Positions 36,697 through 45,941 of a DNA stretch of 59,153 bases are shown here, piece after piece. The notes below the pieces were generated by a model. The model saw only the letters and a program-made list of their open reading frames with translations, searched no databases and had not been told where the DNA came from. The position numbers were made by a program, and so were the translations under genes. Position 1 is the stretch's first letter. Every line of letters starts with the position of its first letter. This DNA comes from Salipiger aestuarii (GTDB lineage Bacteria; Pseudomonadota; Alphaproteobacteria; Rhodobacterales; Rhodobacteraceae), in the NCBI RefSeq assembly GCF_003259905.1, contig NZ_QLMG01000028.1:1-59153 (forward strand), written 5' to 3'.

Positions 36697-37788
36697 ATGC
36701 AGACGCCCTACTACCTGATCGACAAATCCCGCCTTTTGCCGAACATGGAAAAGATCGCCTTTCTGCGCGAGCGTTCCGGCGCCAAGGCGCTGCTGGCGCT
36801 CAAGTGCTTTGCCACATGGTCGGTCTTCGACATGATGTCGGACTACATGGACGGCACCACCTCTTCCTCGCTGTTCGAAGTCAAGCTCGGGCGCGAGAAG
36901 TTTCCCGGGGAAACCCATGCCTATTCGGTGGCCTGGGCGCCCGGCGAAATCGACGAGGTGCTGGCAAGTTCGGACAAGGTCATCTTCAACACCGCCCAGC
37001 AGTTGCGGCGCTTCGAAAAGGTCAGCCGCGGCCACACCCGCGGCCTGCGGGTGAATCCGGGGGTGTCGACCTCGGACTTCGATCTCGCCGACCCGGCGCG
37101 GCCGTTCTCGCGCCTTGGCGAACACGCGCCCGAGGATATCGAGCCCGTCGCCGAGCTCATCAACGGTTTCATGTTTCACAACAACTGCGAGAATGCCGAT
37201 TTCGGCCGTTTCGACGCCATGCTGGGCATGATCGAACAGCGTTTCGGACATCTCATCCGCCGCATGGACTGGATCAGCCTTGGCGGGGGCATTCATTTCA
37301 CCGGCGAAGATTACCCGTTGGACCGGCTTGCCGAGCGGCTGAAACGCTTTGCGGGCGAGAACGAAGTGCAGGTTTATCTTGAACCCGGCGAGGCTGCGAT
37401 CACCAAGTCCACCACGCTTGAGGTCAGCGTTCTCGACACGCTTTACAACGGTAAGAACCTTGCCATCGTCGACAGTTCGATCGAGGCGCATATGCTGGAT
37501 CTGCTGATCTATCGCGAGAGCGCAAAAATGCAGGAAGCGGGTGATCAGGCGTGGATGATCTGCGGCAAATCCTGCCTTGCGGGCGACATCTTCGGCGAAT
37601 TCCGTTTTCCCAAGGCGCTGAAACCGGGCGACCGGCTCAGCATTCAGGATGCGGCCGGCTACACCATGGTCAAGAAGAACTGGTTCAACGGGGTGCAGAT
37701 GCCATCCATCGCCATCCGCGAGCTTGATGGCTCGGAACGGCTGGTGAAATCCTTCACCTACGACGATTTCGCGGCGGCCCTGTCGTGA
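36697..37788 (+). CDS. nspC: carboxy(nor)spermidine decarboxylase
   Basis: A PLP-dependent alanine-racemase-fold decarboxylase (363 residues) that removes CO2 from carboxyspermidine or carboxynorspermidine to give spermidine or norspermidine. TPYYLIDKSRLLPNM opens the protein; the PLP lysine is in LLALKCFATW; FHNNCEN, WISLGGGIHF, YLEPGEAA and the active-site cysteine region ICGKSCLAGD follow. ATG 36697 is chosen; an upstream frame is arginine-rich noise. The partner dehydrogenase gene follows after 46 bases. In alphaproteobacteria this pair generally makes spermidine from putrescine and aspartate semialdehyde. Confidence 0.93.
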   Translation: MQTPYYLIDKSRLLPNMEKIAFLRERSGAKALLALKCFATWSVFDMMSDYMDGTTSSSLFEVKLGREKFPGETHAYSVAWAPGEIDEVLASSDKVIFNTAQQLRRFEKVSRGHTRGLRVNPGVSTSDFDLADPARPFSRLGEHAPEDIEPVAELINGFMFHNNCENADFGRFDAMLGMIEQRFGHLIRRMDWISLGGGIHFTGEDYPLDRLAERLKRFAGENEVQVYLEPGEAAITKSTTLEVSVLDTLYNGKNLAIVDSSIEAHMLDLLIYRESAKMQEAGDQAWMICGKSCLAGDIFGEFRFPKALKPGDRLSIQDAAGYTMVKKNWFNGVQMPSIAIRELDGSERLVKSFTYDDFAAALS

Positions 37789-37834
37789 TCCGCCTGCGCC
37801 CCGACACGGGCGCCTCATCATCAAAGGGAGTTCT

Positions 37835-39082
37835 GTGTTGAAAAAGAACGTTCTCATCATCGGCGCCGGCGGCGTCGCACAGGTTGTCGCGCATAAATGC
37901 GCGCAGCACGCGGACGTGCTGGGCGATCTGCACATCGCCAGCCGCACGGTGGCGAAATGCGACGCGATCATCGCCAGCGTGCGGGCCAAGGGCCATGATT
38001 GCGCCTTTTCCGCCCACGCCGTCGATGCCATGCAATCCGCACAGGTGGCCGACCTGATCCGCGAGACGGGGGTCGAGATCGTCATCAACGTCGGCACCGC
38101 CTTTGTGAACATGCACGTTCTGGATGCCTGCATCGAAACCGGCACCGCCTATATTGACACCGCGATCCACGAAGAGCCCGACAAGATCTGCGAAACCCCG
38201 CCCTGGTACGCCAATTACGAATGGAAACGCCGCGACACCTGCGCGAAAAAGGGTGTGACCGCGATCCTTGGGGCGGGTTTCGATCCGGGCGTAGTGAATG
38301 CCTATGCGCGCTATGCCATCGACCAGATGGACGAGGTGAAATCCATCGACATCGTCGATATCAACGCCGGCAGCCACGGCAAATATTTCGCCACCAATTT
38401 CGACCCCGAGATCAACTTTCGCGAGTTCACCGGCACCGTCTACTACTGGGAGGACCAGCAGTGGAAGGAAACCGAGATGTTCGCCAGCGGCCACAACTGG
38501 GATCTGCCCGTTGTCGGTCCCAGCCAGGCCTACCAGTCGGGCCATGACGAGGTGCACAGCCTTGCCATCAACTATCCGCAGGCCGATGTGCGGTTTTGGA
38601 TGGGCTTTGGCGATCACTACATCAACGTCTTCACGGTGCTGAAAAACATCGGCCTGCTGTCGGAACAGCCCGTGACGCTGGCCGAAGGCCAACAGGTGGT
38701 CCCGCTCAAGCTGGTCAAGGCCTGCCTGCCCGATCCGGCCAGCCTTGCGCCCGATTACACCGGCAAGACCTGCATCGGGGATCTGGTCAAAGGCACGAAG
38801 AACGGCGAGGACATCGCGCTGTTCGTCTATAACGTCGCCGACCACAAGGATGCCTACGAAGAGGTCGGCAGCCAGGGGATTTCCTATACCGCCGGCGTGC
38901 CTCCGGTTGCTGCCGCGATGCTGGTCGCGACGGGCGAATGGGATTCGAAGTCCATGAAGAACGTCGAAGAGCTGGACCCCAAACCGTTCCTTGCCCTGCT
39001 CGACCGGATCGGCCTGCCGACCCGCGTGCTCAAGGGCGGGCTTGGCGGCACCGATATGGCCTGGGCCGACTATACCGGGTGA
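37835..39082 (+). CDS. carboxyspermidine dehydrogenase (saccharopine dehydrogenase family)
   Basis: It reductively couples putrescine (or diaminopropane) with aspartate semialdehyde to carboxy(nor)spermidine, the substrate of the NspC product upstream. The Rossmann motif NVLIIGAGGVAQVVAH is at the N-terminus; INVGTAFVNMHVLDACIETG and ILGAGFDPGVVNAYARYA are family hallmarks. It has 415 residues. It starts at GTG 37835 after AGGGAG; TTG three bases later is also well placed. It ends before a strong hairpin terminator. Confidence 0.9.
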   Translation: MLKKNVLIIGAGGVAQVVAHKCAQHADVLGDLHIASRTVAKCDAIIASVRAKGHDCAFSAHAVDAMQSAQVADLIRETGVEIVINVGTAFVNMHVLDACIETGTAYIDTAIHEEPDKICETPPWYANYEWKRRDTCAKKGVTAILGAGFDPGVVNAYARYAIDQMDEVKSIDIVDINAGSHGKYFATNFDPEINFREFTGTVYYWEDQQWKETEMFASGHNWDLPVVGPSQAYQSGHDEVHSLAINYPQADVRFWMGFGDHYINVFTVLKNIGLLSEQPVTLAEGQQVVPLKLVKACLPDPASLAPDYTGKTCIGDLVKGTKNGEDIALFVYNVADHKDAYEEVGSQGISYTAGVPPVAAAMLVATGEWDSKSMKNVEELDPKPFLALLDRIGLPTRVLKGGLGGTDMAWADYTG

Positions 39083-39135
39083 CCAGCGCAACGGGGCGCC
39101 GACAAGCGCGGCGCCCCCGCGTTCCGGCGGCACGC

Positions 39136-39164
39136 AAAAGCCCCGACGAACCGCCGGGGCTTTC
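39136..39164. terminator. bidirectional hairpin terminator
   Basis: AAAGCCCCG (39137-39145) pairs with CGGGGCTTT (39155-39163) around a nine-base loop. With the A/T ends on both arms it can serve the spermidine genes from the left and hsp20 from the right. Confidence 0.8.
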
Positions 39165-39184
39165 GTGGGGGCGTTCGGGACCGA

Positions 39185-39661
39185 TCAGTTGACCGATTGC
39201 GCGTCCACCACATCCTTTTCGATCGCCGGGCGATCCGAAGACCGGGCGATTTCGATCCGGCGCGGTTTCAGCGCCTCGGGGATCTCGCGCTGAAGGTCGA
39301 TGTGCAGCATGCCGTGTTCGTGTACGGCGCCGGTGACCCGGACATGATCGGCAAGGGTGAAGCGGCGTTCGAACGCGCGCGTCGCGATGCCGCGATGCAG
39401 AAACGTCTTGCCGTCGTCCTCGTCGGATTTGCGGGCAGACACCACCAGCTGGTGGTCTCGCAGTTCAACCGACAGGTCCGCATCCGCAAAACCGGCGACC
39501 GCGATGGAAATTCGATAGGCATCATCGGCGGTCTTTTCGATGTTGTAGGGCGGATAGGTTGCCTGCGACACGTCGCTGGCAAGGGCGCGGTCCATCAGGT
39601 CGGCGATCTGGTCGAAACCGACGGTGGCGCGGTAAAGCGGGGCAAGATCAAAGTGACGCAT
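39185..39661 (-). CDS. small heat-shock protein, Hsp20/IbpA type
   Basis: A 158-residue ATP-independent holdase chaperone. The alpha-crystallin core runs from YPPYNIEKTADDAYRISIAV through LVVSARKSDEDDGKTFLHRG, FERRFTLADHVRV and HGMLHIDLQREIPE; the C-terminal I-E-I anchor is present in RRIEIAR. ATG 39661 follows GGAGG by nine bases. I see no clear sigma-32 promoter upstream although rpoH2 is in this window. Confidence 0.93.
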   Translation of the reverse strand: MRHFDLAPLYRATVGFDQIADLMDRALASDVSQATYPPYNIEKTADDAYRISIAVAGFADADLSVELRDHQLVVSARKSDEDDGKTFLHRGIATRAFERRFTLADHVRVTGAVHEHGMLHIDLQREIPEALKPRRIEIARSSDRPAIEKDVVDAQSVN

Positions 39662-39818
39662 GGGGGGAATCCTCCGTTGAGCGATACCATGTGTGATGCG
39701 CCTTCCCAGCACGGGACAGGCGGCTGAAACACCCGCGGGCCCGACCTTTCGGCACCCTAGGTGAACGGAATGTGGGAGTGTCCGGGGCGGGTTTCAAGAC
39801 CCCGCGCATGCCGCCGGA

Positions 39819-40619
39819 TCACGGCCTGACGAAGCGCGCCGTCAGCCCCGACCGATCACCGCCGCCGACGGTGATGCGGCGCGCCCCGGCGGTGACCTTG
39901 GGGCGCGCATCCGCGCGGTTCAGCCGTGCGGACAGGGCCGTGACCTGGGCGGGCAAGGTCGGGCCGTAGGCTTCGCCCTTGCCGTTGATCGACGACACCA
40001 CCGACAGGATGCGCAACCGCCCGTTTTCACGCACGAAGACAGGCGCGCCCGACGACCCGAAGGTCACGTCGCAGTCGAACCCCAGAATATCGCCCCGGTA
40101 AACCTGCGTCAGCGAGCAGTCGCGTTCGCGCGACAGCACCTCGTCACGTCCGCGACCGTAGGAGGCCACCGATAGCCGCGTGCCCGCGCCTGCGGCGGTG
40201 TGCACGCGGAAGGGGTCGGCCTCGGCGCTTGACAGGGGCCGGTCGAGTTTCAGCAGTGCGACATCGCCAGCCACCCCTTCGGTGCTGATGGCTGACTGGC
40301 CCGCCGCCTTCAGCGCGGCGTAGCTGTCGGGCACCACCCAGGCGACAACCTTGCGCACGGCAATCGCGCCGCCTCGGTGATAGCCTGCGCGAAAGGTCAT
40401 CCGGGCCGTGTCTTTCGGCGCCCCGCTGGCGCGATCATAGAGGCAATGCGCCGCGGTCAGCACGACGTCGCGTCTGATCAGCGCGCCGCTGCAATAGCTG
40501 TCGTCAAAATCCAGCCGCCCGACACCTTCCCAGCCCAAAAGCGCGCCGCGGCTGTCAAGCACGTCGAACACCGTGTCCCGCTGTTGGGCGCGGACAGGGT
40601 CCGGGGGGGCCGCAAGCAC
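39819..40619 (-). CDS. trypsin-like serine protease (S1), second of a tandem pair
   Basis: From GTG 40619 the protein has about 266 residues. The catalytic residues are H58 in LTAAHC, D119 in GDVALLKL and S190 in GSSGAPVF, where the usual GDSG reads GSSG. The frame stays open upstream through LTYLARIGVACAVLA, which reads as the hydrophobic part of a signal peptide, so translation may begin at a rarer start codon near the end of the preceding gene. It resembles the adjacent protease and ends with the same F-[IV]-R-P tail, so the pair arose by duplication. Confidence 0.8.
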   Translation of the reverse strand: MLAAPPDPVRAQQRDTVFDVLDSRGALLGWEGVGRLDFDDSYCSGALIRRDVVLTAAHCLYDRASGAPKDTARMTFRAGYHRGGAIAVRKVVAWVVPDSYAALKAAGQSAISTEGVAGDVALLKLDRPLSSAEADPFRVHTAAGAGTRLSVASYGRGRDEVLSRERDCSLTQVYRGDILGFDCDVTFGSSGAPVFVRENGRLRILSVVSSINGKGEAYGPTLPAQVTALSARLNRADARPKVTAGARRITVGGGDRSGLTARFVRP

Positions 40620-40651
40620 GGCACAGGCAACGCCGATGCGGGCCAGATATG

Positions 40652-41434
40652 TCAGGGCCTGATGAATTTTGCCCCCGTTTCCCGGCGCGCGCCGGCATCC
40701 AGCGACAGGCGCACCGAATCCTGCGCGAGCTCCTGACGCAGAATGTCGAGCGAATCGTCCAGTTCGGTGCCCAGCGACACCTCGCGCCCCATCGCCTGCG
40801 CCTTGGCCGAGATCACCGAAACGATGCGCGGTTCGCCATCGACAAAGTTGAATACCGGCGATCCCGAGCTGCCGAAATCCACACGGCAGGACAACACGAG
40901 CATCCGCGATTCCCTGGCCAGCACCTCACACAGCCCCTGAAGCGACGGTGCTTCGGAGCGGTCATGCGCGTAGGACACGACGCTAAGCTCGGCCCCCTTG
41001 GTCGGCGCGGGCGCAAGCCGGAACGGCTGAATCGTGGTGTTTCGGATCGGCAGCTGAAGCTCGATCAGGGCAATATCCCGACGCACCCGTTCGGTTTTTT
41101 CACTGGCATCAAAGACGTAGTCGGGATGCGCGACAGCGCGGCGCACGCGCCGATAGGCGGCGGCCCGCCCGCTGCGCCAGCCCGCCAGAAACTGGATCTG
41201 GTCCACCGGAACCTGCGCTCCGGTCGTCGTGTCATAGAGGCAATGCGCGGCGGTCAGCACCAGATCGGGGGCGATCAGCGCGCCGGTGCAGAACGCCTTT
41301 CCGGCCAATTCAAGCCGCCCGACCGCCTCCCAGGCACGTCCGTACTCGCGGCTGCTCATCGAGAACAGGCCGCCATCGGCAAGGGCGGCCATCGGCAGCC
41401 ACATCGCCATCAAAGATATCCACAGGCGCCGCAT
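40652..41434 (-). CDS. trypsin-like serine protease (S1), first of a tandem pair
   Basis: A 260-residue exported protease with signal peptide (LWISLMAMWLPMAALA). The triad is H64 in LTAAHCLYD, D120 in RDIALIEL and S190 in FGSSGSPVF. A GALIAPDLVLTAAHC block and paired cysteines around CEVLAR and LSCRV suggest a disulfide. It lies upstream of the second protease by 32 bases on the minus strand. Substrates are unknown; periplasmic quality control or secreted proteolysis are both possible. Confidence 0.87.
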   Translation of the reverse strand: MRRLWISLMAMWLPMAALADGGLFSMSSREYGRAWEAVGRLELAGKAFCTGALIAPDLVLTAAHCLYDTTTGAQVPVDQIQFLAGWRSGRAAAYRRVRRAVAHPDYVFDASEKTERVRRDIALIELQLPIRNTTIQPFRLAPAPTKGAELSVVSYAHDRSEAPSLQGLCEVLARESRMLVLSCRVDFGSSGSPVFNFVDGEPRIVSVISAKAQAMGREVSLGTELDDSLDILRQELAQDSVRLSLDAGARRETGAKFIRP

Positions 41435-41501
41435 GTCTTTCCTTTACTTGCGTCAGCAGGTAGCGGCGGCATGTGTCAAAAATGGGGCGCTCAGGGCCGG
41501 G

Positions 41502-42857
41502 TCACGTTTTCCGCAGCGCGGGCGGCTTTGGCCCGCCGGTCGCCCAATCCAGAAGTTCGACGGTGTGGACCACGGGAACCCCGGTGCCCGACCCGATCTG
41601 CATCATGCAGCCGATGTTGCCGGCGGCGATGATGTCGGGCGATCCGGCTTCCAGCGTGCGGATCTTGCGGTCCTTCAGTTGGCCGGAAATCTCGGGTTGC
41701 AGCAGGTTGTAGGTGCCCGCGCTGCCGCAGCACAGATGGCTGTCGGCGGGTTCGACCACCTCGAACCCGGCGGCGCGCAGCAGCGCCTTGGGGTGGTCCT
41801 TGATCTTTTGCCCGTGCTGAAGCGAGCAGGCCGCGTGATAGGCGACACGGATGGCGCCTGTGGCGGGGTCGCGCGCGGGGGCCATATCGGTCCCGGCGAT
41901 TTCGGCGCGGGCAAGGTTGCGCGCCTGAACCGGGGCCTCGGGCATCAGCCGGGCGAGCAGTTCCGAAATGTCGCAGGCAAGGCCCGACACCTCCGCCGCG
42001 TCCTGCGCCAGCGGATCGTTGCGGAACATGTGGCCGTAATCCTTGATGGTGGTGCCGCAGCCCGAGGTGTTGATGACGATGGCGTCCAGGCCCGTGTCGC
42101 GCTTTTCCGTCATCCAGGCGCCGATGTTGGCGGCGGCAGAGGCATGGCTGTCATCCTCGCGCCCCATGTGATGGGTCAGCGCGCCGCAGCAGCCCGCGCC
42201 CCTGGCCACCACCACCTCGCAGCCCAGCCGGCGCAGCAGGCGGATGGTGGCGTCGTTGATGTCGGTGTTCAGCGCCTTTTGCGCGCAGCCGGTCATCAGC
42301 GCCACACGCAGCTTCGGCGCGCCGGTCGGGGCAAAGCTTTGCGGGTCGTCGTTGCGGCTGACCGGGGGGATCTGGCGCGGCGCCATTTCCAGCATCGCGC
42401 GCAGGCGCGGATCGGGAAGGAATCGCGCGAACGGGCGCCCGATCCTGGCGCCGAGCAGCGCCAGACGAAACCGCCCCGGATACGGAATGATCCGCGCCAG
42501 AAGCCAGCGCAGCGCGCGGTCGGACAGCGGACGCTTGTAGCGTTTTTCGATATAGGCGCGGGCGTGGTCGACAAGATGCATGTAATGCACCCCGGACGGG
42601 CAGGTGGTCATGCAGGCCAGGCAACTGAGGCAGCGATCGATATGCGTTACCGTGCGCGCGTCCGGCTCGCGCTCGTTCTCAAGCATGTCCTTGATAAGGT
42701 AGATCCGCCCGCGCGGAGAATCCAGCTCGTCCCCAAGGACCTGATAGGTGGGGCAGGTGGCGGTGCAAAACCCGCAATGCACGCAGGCCCGCAGAATGTC
42801 GTTGGCGCGCGCGGTGCCGGGATCTGCCAGTTGCTGGTCGGTGAAATTGGTCTGCAT
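41502..42857 (-). CDS. glcF: glycolate oxidase, iron-sulfur subunit
   Basis: The electron-transfer subunit of glycolate oxidase, which oxidises glycolate to glyoxylate at the membrane. Two ferredoxin-type clusters are visible, CVHCGFCTATCP and CLSCLACMTTCP, followed by two CCG domains (GAGCCGALTHH and SHLCCGSAGTYN). It has 451 residues from ATG 42857. It is the last gene of glcD-glcE-(membrane protein)-glcF on the minus strand. Confidence 0.94.
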   Translation of the reverse strand: MQTNFTDQQLADPGTARANDILRACVHCGFCTATCPTYQVLGDELDSPRGRIYLIKDMLENEREPDARTVTHIDRCLSCLACMTTCPSGVHYMHLVDHARAYIEKRYKRPLSDRALRWLLARIIPYPGRFRLALLGARIGRPFARFLPDPRLRAMLEMAPRQIPPVSRNDDPQSFAPTGAPKLRVALMTGCAQKALNTDINDATIRLLRRLGCEVVVARGAGCCGALTHHMGREDDSHASAAANIGAWMTEKRDTGLDAIVINTSGCGTTIKDYGHMFRNDPLAQDAAEVSGLACDISELLARLMPEAPVQARNLARAEIAGTDMAPARDPATGAIRVAYHAACSLQHGQKIKDHPKALLRAAGFEVVEPADSHLCCGSAGTYNLLQPEISGQLKDRKIRTLEAGSPDIIAAGNIGCMMQIGSGTGVPVVHTVELLDWATGGPKPPALRKT

Positions 42858-42874
42858 GGGGCGAGCTTTCCGGA

Positions 42875-43219
42875 TCAGGGAATGAGGCTGCGGGCGGTGG
42901 CCAGCCCGAACCATGGAAGGGTGGTCGCAAGGATGCCGATCAGAACGATCCAGCGTCGGGGCCGCGCGCCGGAAAGGCGCCGCAGCAGGGTCACGGCCAC
43001 CATCGCGATGGCAAGCACCCAGGACAGCCCCAGCAGCGCCAGCGCGCTCAGCATCCGGTCCTGCGCCTGCATCAGCAGGGCAGCGACGACACAGACCACG
43101 ACGGACAGGGCCAGCGACAGCAGCACCCGCAGCGACTGACCGAACTGCAACAGCAGCGCAAACAGCAGCGGCGCCGCAACGAAACAGGTGATGAAGACTG
43201 CAAGCGTCGGCGCGGTCAT
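42875..43219 (-). CDS. small integral membrane protein inside the glc operon
   Basis: A 114-residue protein with three to four membrane segments (TLAVFITCFVAAPLLFALLL, VLLSLALSVVVCVVAALLM, LGLSWVLAIAMVAVTLL, and WIVLIGILATTLPWFGLA). Its ATG overlaps the glcE stop (ATGA) and it precedes glcF by 17 bases, so it is tightly built into the operon. It might anchor the soluble GlcDEF complex to the membrane; this is inference. Confidence 0.72.
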   Translation of the reverse strand: MTAPTLAVFITCFVAAPLLFALLLQFGQSLRVLLSLALSVVVCVVAALLMQAQDRMLSALALLGLSWVLAIAMVAVTLLRRLSGARPRRWIVLIGILATTLPWFGLATARSLIP

Positions 43220-44304
43220 GACATCAGACCGGGGTTCAGGATGCCCTTGGGGTCGAACCGCGCGCGCAGCCCGGCGCTTAGCGCCGCAACAGGGGCCGGT
43301 TGGGGGTGAAACACCGGGCGCGCGGTGCCGCGTACCAGTGTCGCGTGGCCGCCGATGCCCGACAGCGCCGCGCGGGCATCAAAGCCCGTCGGCAGGCAGG
43401 CCCACACCAAGCCGCCGCCCCAGTCGAACATCAGCGCGCCGTCCAGCCGCGCCGCGACGTCGGGCGCATCCGATGGTTTGCACGAAATCCGCCACACATC
43501 GCCATCGCGTCCGTGAAAGGGCGCCACGTCGCGGATGCCCCGCCACATCGTCTCTACCGCGAGATCATCGTCTTCGATGTGCGGCGCGTGGGCGGCAAAC
43601 ATCGCGCGAAGTTGGTGCGCGCGATAGGCAACGGAATCCGCGAATCCTTCGACCCGCACCAGCGTCTGCCCGACGGCGGGCAGATGCGCGGCACCGCTCA
43701 CGTCAAAAGGCGATCCCAATGCCTGCGACATGGCTGCCACCGCGGCCGCGACGTCCAGCCCTTCGATCACGACCGTCATCTGCGCCGCCGGCTTTGGCAG
43801 CACCTTGAAGGCGATCTCGGTCAGCACGCCGAGGGTGCCGAAACTGCCCGCCATCAGCTTGACCAGATCATAGCCGGTGACGTTCTTCATCACCCGCCCG
43901 CCATTGCGGATCACGCGCCCGGCGCCATCGACGAACCGCACGCCCAGCATGTAATCCCGGCATGCGCCCGCCTGAATGCGCCGGGGCCCCGACACGTTCG
44001 CCGCCGCCATGCCCCCCACCGTGGGCGTACCTTGCGTGCCAAGCAGGCCGCGCGCGTCCATCGGTTCGAACGGCAATCGCTGGCCGCCGGTTTCCAGTGC
44101 CGCCTCGACCTCGTGCAGCGGCGTACCGGCCTTGGCCACCAGCGTCAGCGCGCCCGGTTCGTACAGCACGATCCCCGTCAGGCCGCTGGTTTCCAGCGGT
44201 TCGCCAGCCAATGCGGGCGAGCGTGTGCCCCCGCCCTGCACCCGCAGGGGCGCGCGGGCCTGTGCAATCATCCCGGCGAGTTCGTCTTCGGTCTGCGGTC
44301 TCAT
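43216..44304 (-). CDS. glcE: glycolate oxidase, FAD-binding subunit GlcE
   Basis: A 362-residue FAD-binding (type 4, VAO-like) subunit. PLRVQGGGTRS, LVAKAGTPLHEVEAAL, GTQGTPTVGGMAAANVSGPR and MKNVTGYDLVKLMAGSFGTL are typical of GlcE. The protein is shorter than GlcD and lacks its substrate-binding C-terminus. The start at ATG 44304 is preferred to TTG 44322. It lies 69 bases after glcD. Confidence 0.92.
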   Translation of the reverse strand: MRPQTEDELAGMIAQARAPLRVQGGGTRSPALAGEPLETSGLTGIVLYEPGALTLVAKAGTPLHEVEAALETGGQRLPFEPMDARGLLGTQGTPTVGGMAAANVSGPRRIQAGACRDYMLGVRFVDGAGRVIRNGGRVMKNVTGYDLVKLMAGSFGTLGVLTEIAFKVLPKPAAQMTVVIEGLDVAAAVAAMSQALGSPFDVSGAAHLPAVGQTLVRVEGFADSVAYRAHQLRAMFAAHAPHIEDDDLAVETMWRGIRDVAPFHGRDGDVWRISCKPSDAPDVAARLDGALMFDWGGGLVWACLPTGFDARAALSGIGGHATLVRGTARPVFHPQPAPVAALSAGLRARFDPKGILNPGLMS

Positions 44305-44373
44305 GGTTTGTTCTGGCTCCAAATATCGCGAAGGGGGCGTGGGGCGAGGCGCCGCCCCTTGTCCCGCCGTTCC

Positions 44374-45813
44374 CTATTCCGCCGCGATCCTGCGCGCTTG
44401 CGAGGCATCCAGCGGGAACACCTTGGCCGGGTTCAGCAGCCATTCGGGGTCGAACACATCCTTGACCGCCATCTGACTCTCTAGATCCTCGGGGCGGTAT
44501 TGCACCGACATCAGGTCGCGCTTTTCGATGCCCACGCCATGTTCGCCCGTCAGGCAGCCGCCGACTTCGACGCACAGCTTGAGGATCTCGGCGCCCAGCC
44601 GTTCGCACAGTTCCAGCTGGCCTTCCTGATTGGCGTTGAACAGGATCAGCGGGTGCATGTTGCCGTCCCCGGCGTGAAACACATTTGCCACGTCCAGTCC
44701 GAATTCCCTGGAAAGCTCACCGATGCGGCGCAGCACGCGGGGCAGTTCGGACACCGGGATCGTCCCGTCCAGACACATGTAGTCGTTGATCTGGCCCATC
44801 GCGCCAAAGGCGGATTTGCGACCCAGCCAGATGCGGCCCGCTTCGTCGGCGTCCTTGGCCTCGCGCAGCTCGACCGGGTTGTGGCGGCGCGCGATGTCCA
44901 GGATCAGGGCCAGCTGCTCGTCGATTTCCGCGTCCGAGCCTTCGACCTCGACGATCAGCAGCGCCTCGCAATCGGGATAGCCCGCCTTGGCGAAAGCCTC
45001 GCAGGCGACGATGCAGGGGCGGTCCATGAATTCGATCGCGACGGGCAGCACGCCGGCCTTGATGATGTCGGACACGCATTCCCCGGCGATCTCATTGGAC
45101 TCGAACGCCATCAGCACGGGGCGCGCGCCTTCGGGCTTGCGCAGAATGCGCAGTGTCGCCTCGGTCACCACGCCAAGCTGTCCTTCGGACCCGCAGACCA
45201 CGCCCAGCAGGTCGAGCCCGCCCGCATCCAGATGCGCGCCGCCCAGTTCCACCACCGTGCCGTCCATCAGCACCATGGTGACGCCCAGCAGGTTGTTCGT
45301 CGTTACGCCGTATTTCAGGCAATGCGCCCCGCCCGAATTCATCGCGATATTGCCGGCGATGGCGCAGGCCAGCTGCGACGACGGATCCGGCGCGTAAAAG
45401 AAATCATGCTCTTGCACGGCGCCCGTCACCGACAGGTTGGTGCGCCCGGTCTGCACCCGGATAAAGCGGTTGTCGTAGTCGGTTTCCAGCACCGCGTTCA
45501 TCCGCGCCACCCCAAGGATCACGCAATCCGCCGTGGGCAGCGCGCCCCCCGCAAGCGAGGTTCCGGACCCGCGCGGCACCACCGGCACGCCCATCTTGTG
45601 GCAGATCGTCAGCACCGCCGCGACATCTTGTGTGGATGTGGGCAACACCGCGCACAGCGGCGGGCAGCGATAGGCCACCAGCGCGTCGCATTCATAGGCG
45701 CGGGTTTCGGCCACATCGTCGATCACCGCCCCATCGGGCAGGACGCGACGCAGCGCCGCGACGATGTCCGCCTTGCGTGAAATCACCCCAAGGTTTGGCT
45801 CGGGCATCTGCAT
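44374..45813 (-). CDS. glcD: glycolate oxidase, catalytic FAD subunit GlcD
   Basis: A 479-residue flavoprotein that removes hydride from glycolate (or D-lactate). PVVPRGSGTSLAGGALP binds FAD, followed by GNIAMNSGGAHCLKYG and, in the C-terminal cap, VFHAGDGNMHPLI and GGCLTGEHGVGIEK with the active-site His/Glu. ATG 45813 follows AGGAGAG. It is the first gene of the operon; growth on glycolate or photorespiratory/algal glycolate is the likely use. Confidence 0.94.
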   Translation of the reverse strand: MQMPEPNLGVISRKADIVAALRRVLPDGAVIDDVAETRAYECDALVAYRCPPLCAVLPTSTQDVAAVLTICHKMGVPVVPRGSGTSLAGGALPTADCVILGVARMNAVLETDYDNRFIRVQTGRTNLSVTGAVQEHDFFYAPDPSSQLACAIAGNIAMNSGGAHCLKYGVTTNNLLGVTMVLMDGTVVELGGAHLDAGGLDLLGVVCGSEGQLGVVTEATLRILRKPEGARPVLMAFESNEIAGECVSDIIKAGVLPVAIEFMDRPCIVACEAFAKAGYPDCEALLIVEVEGSDAEIDEQLALILDIARRHNPVELREAKDADEAGRIWLGRKSAFGAMGQINDYMCLDGTIPVSELPRVLRRIGELSREFGLDVANVFHAGDGNMHPLILFNANQEGQLELCERLGAEILKLCVEVGGCLTGEHGVGIEKRDLMSVQYRPEDLESQMAVKDVFDPEWLLNPAKVFPLDASQARRIAAE

Positions 45814-45941
45814 GATCGGCTCTCCTGCGCGTGGATTGGTAAGGACATATAACCAATTTAGCCGTCCGCGGAAAGGGTCTTTCCGCCGCGTGGCGCGCAA
45901 GTGCCCTTGCGCAGGGGGCGCAAGGCAGACATCAAGGGCGC

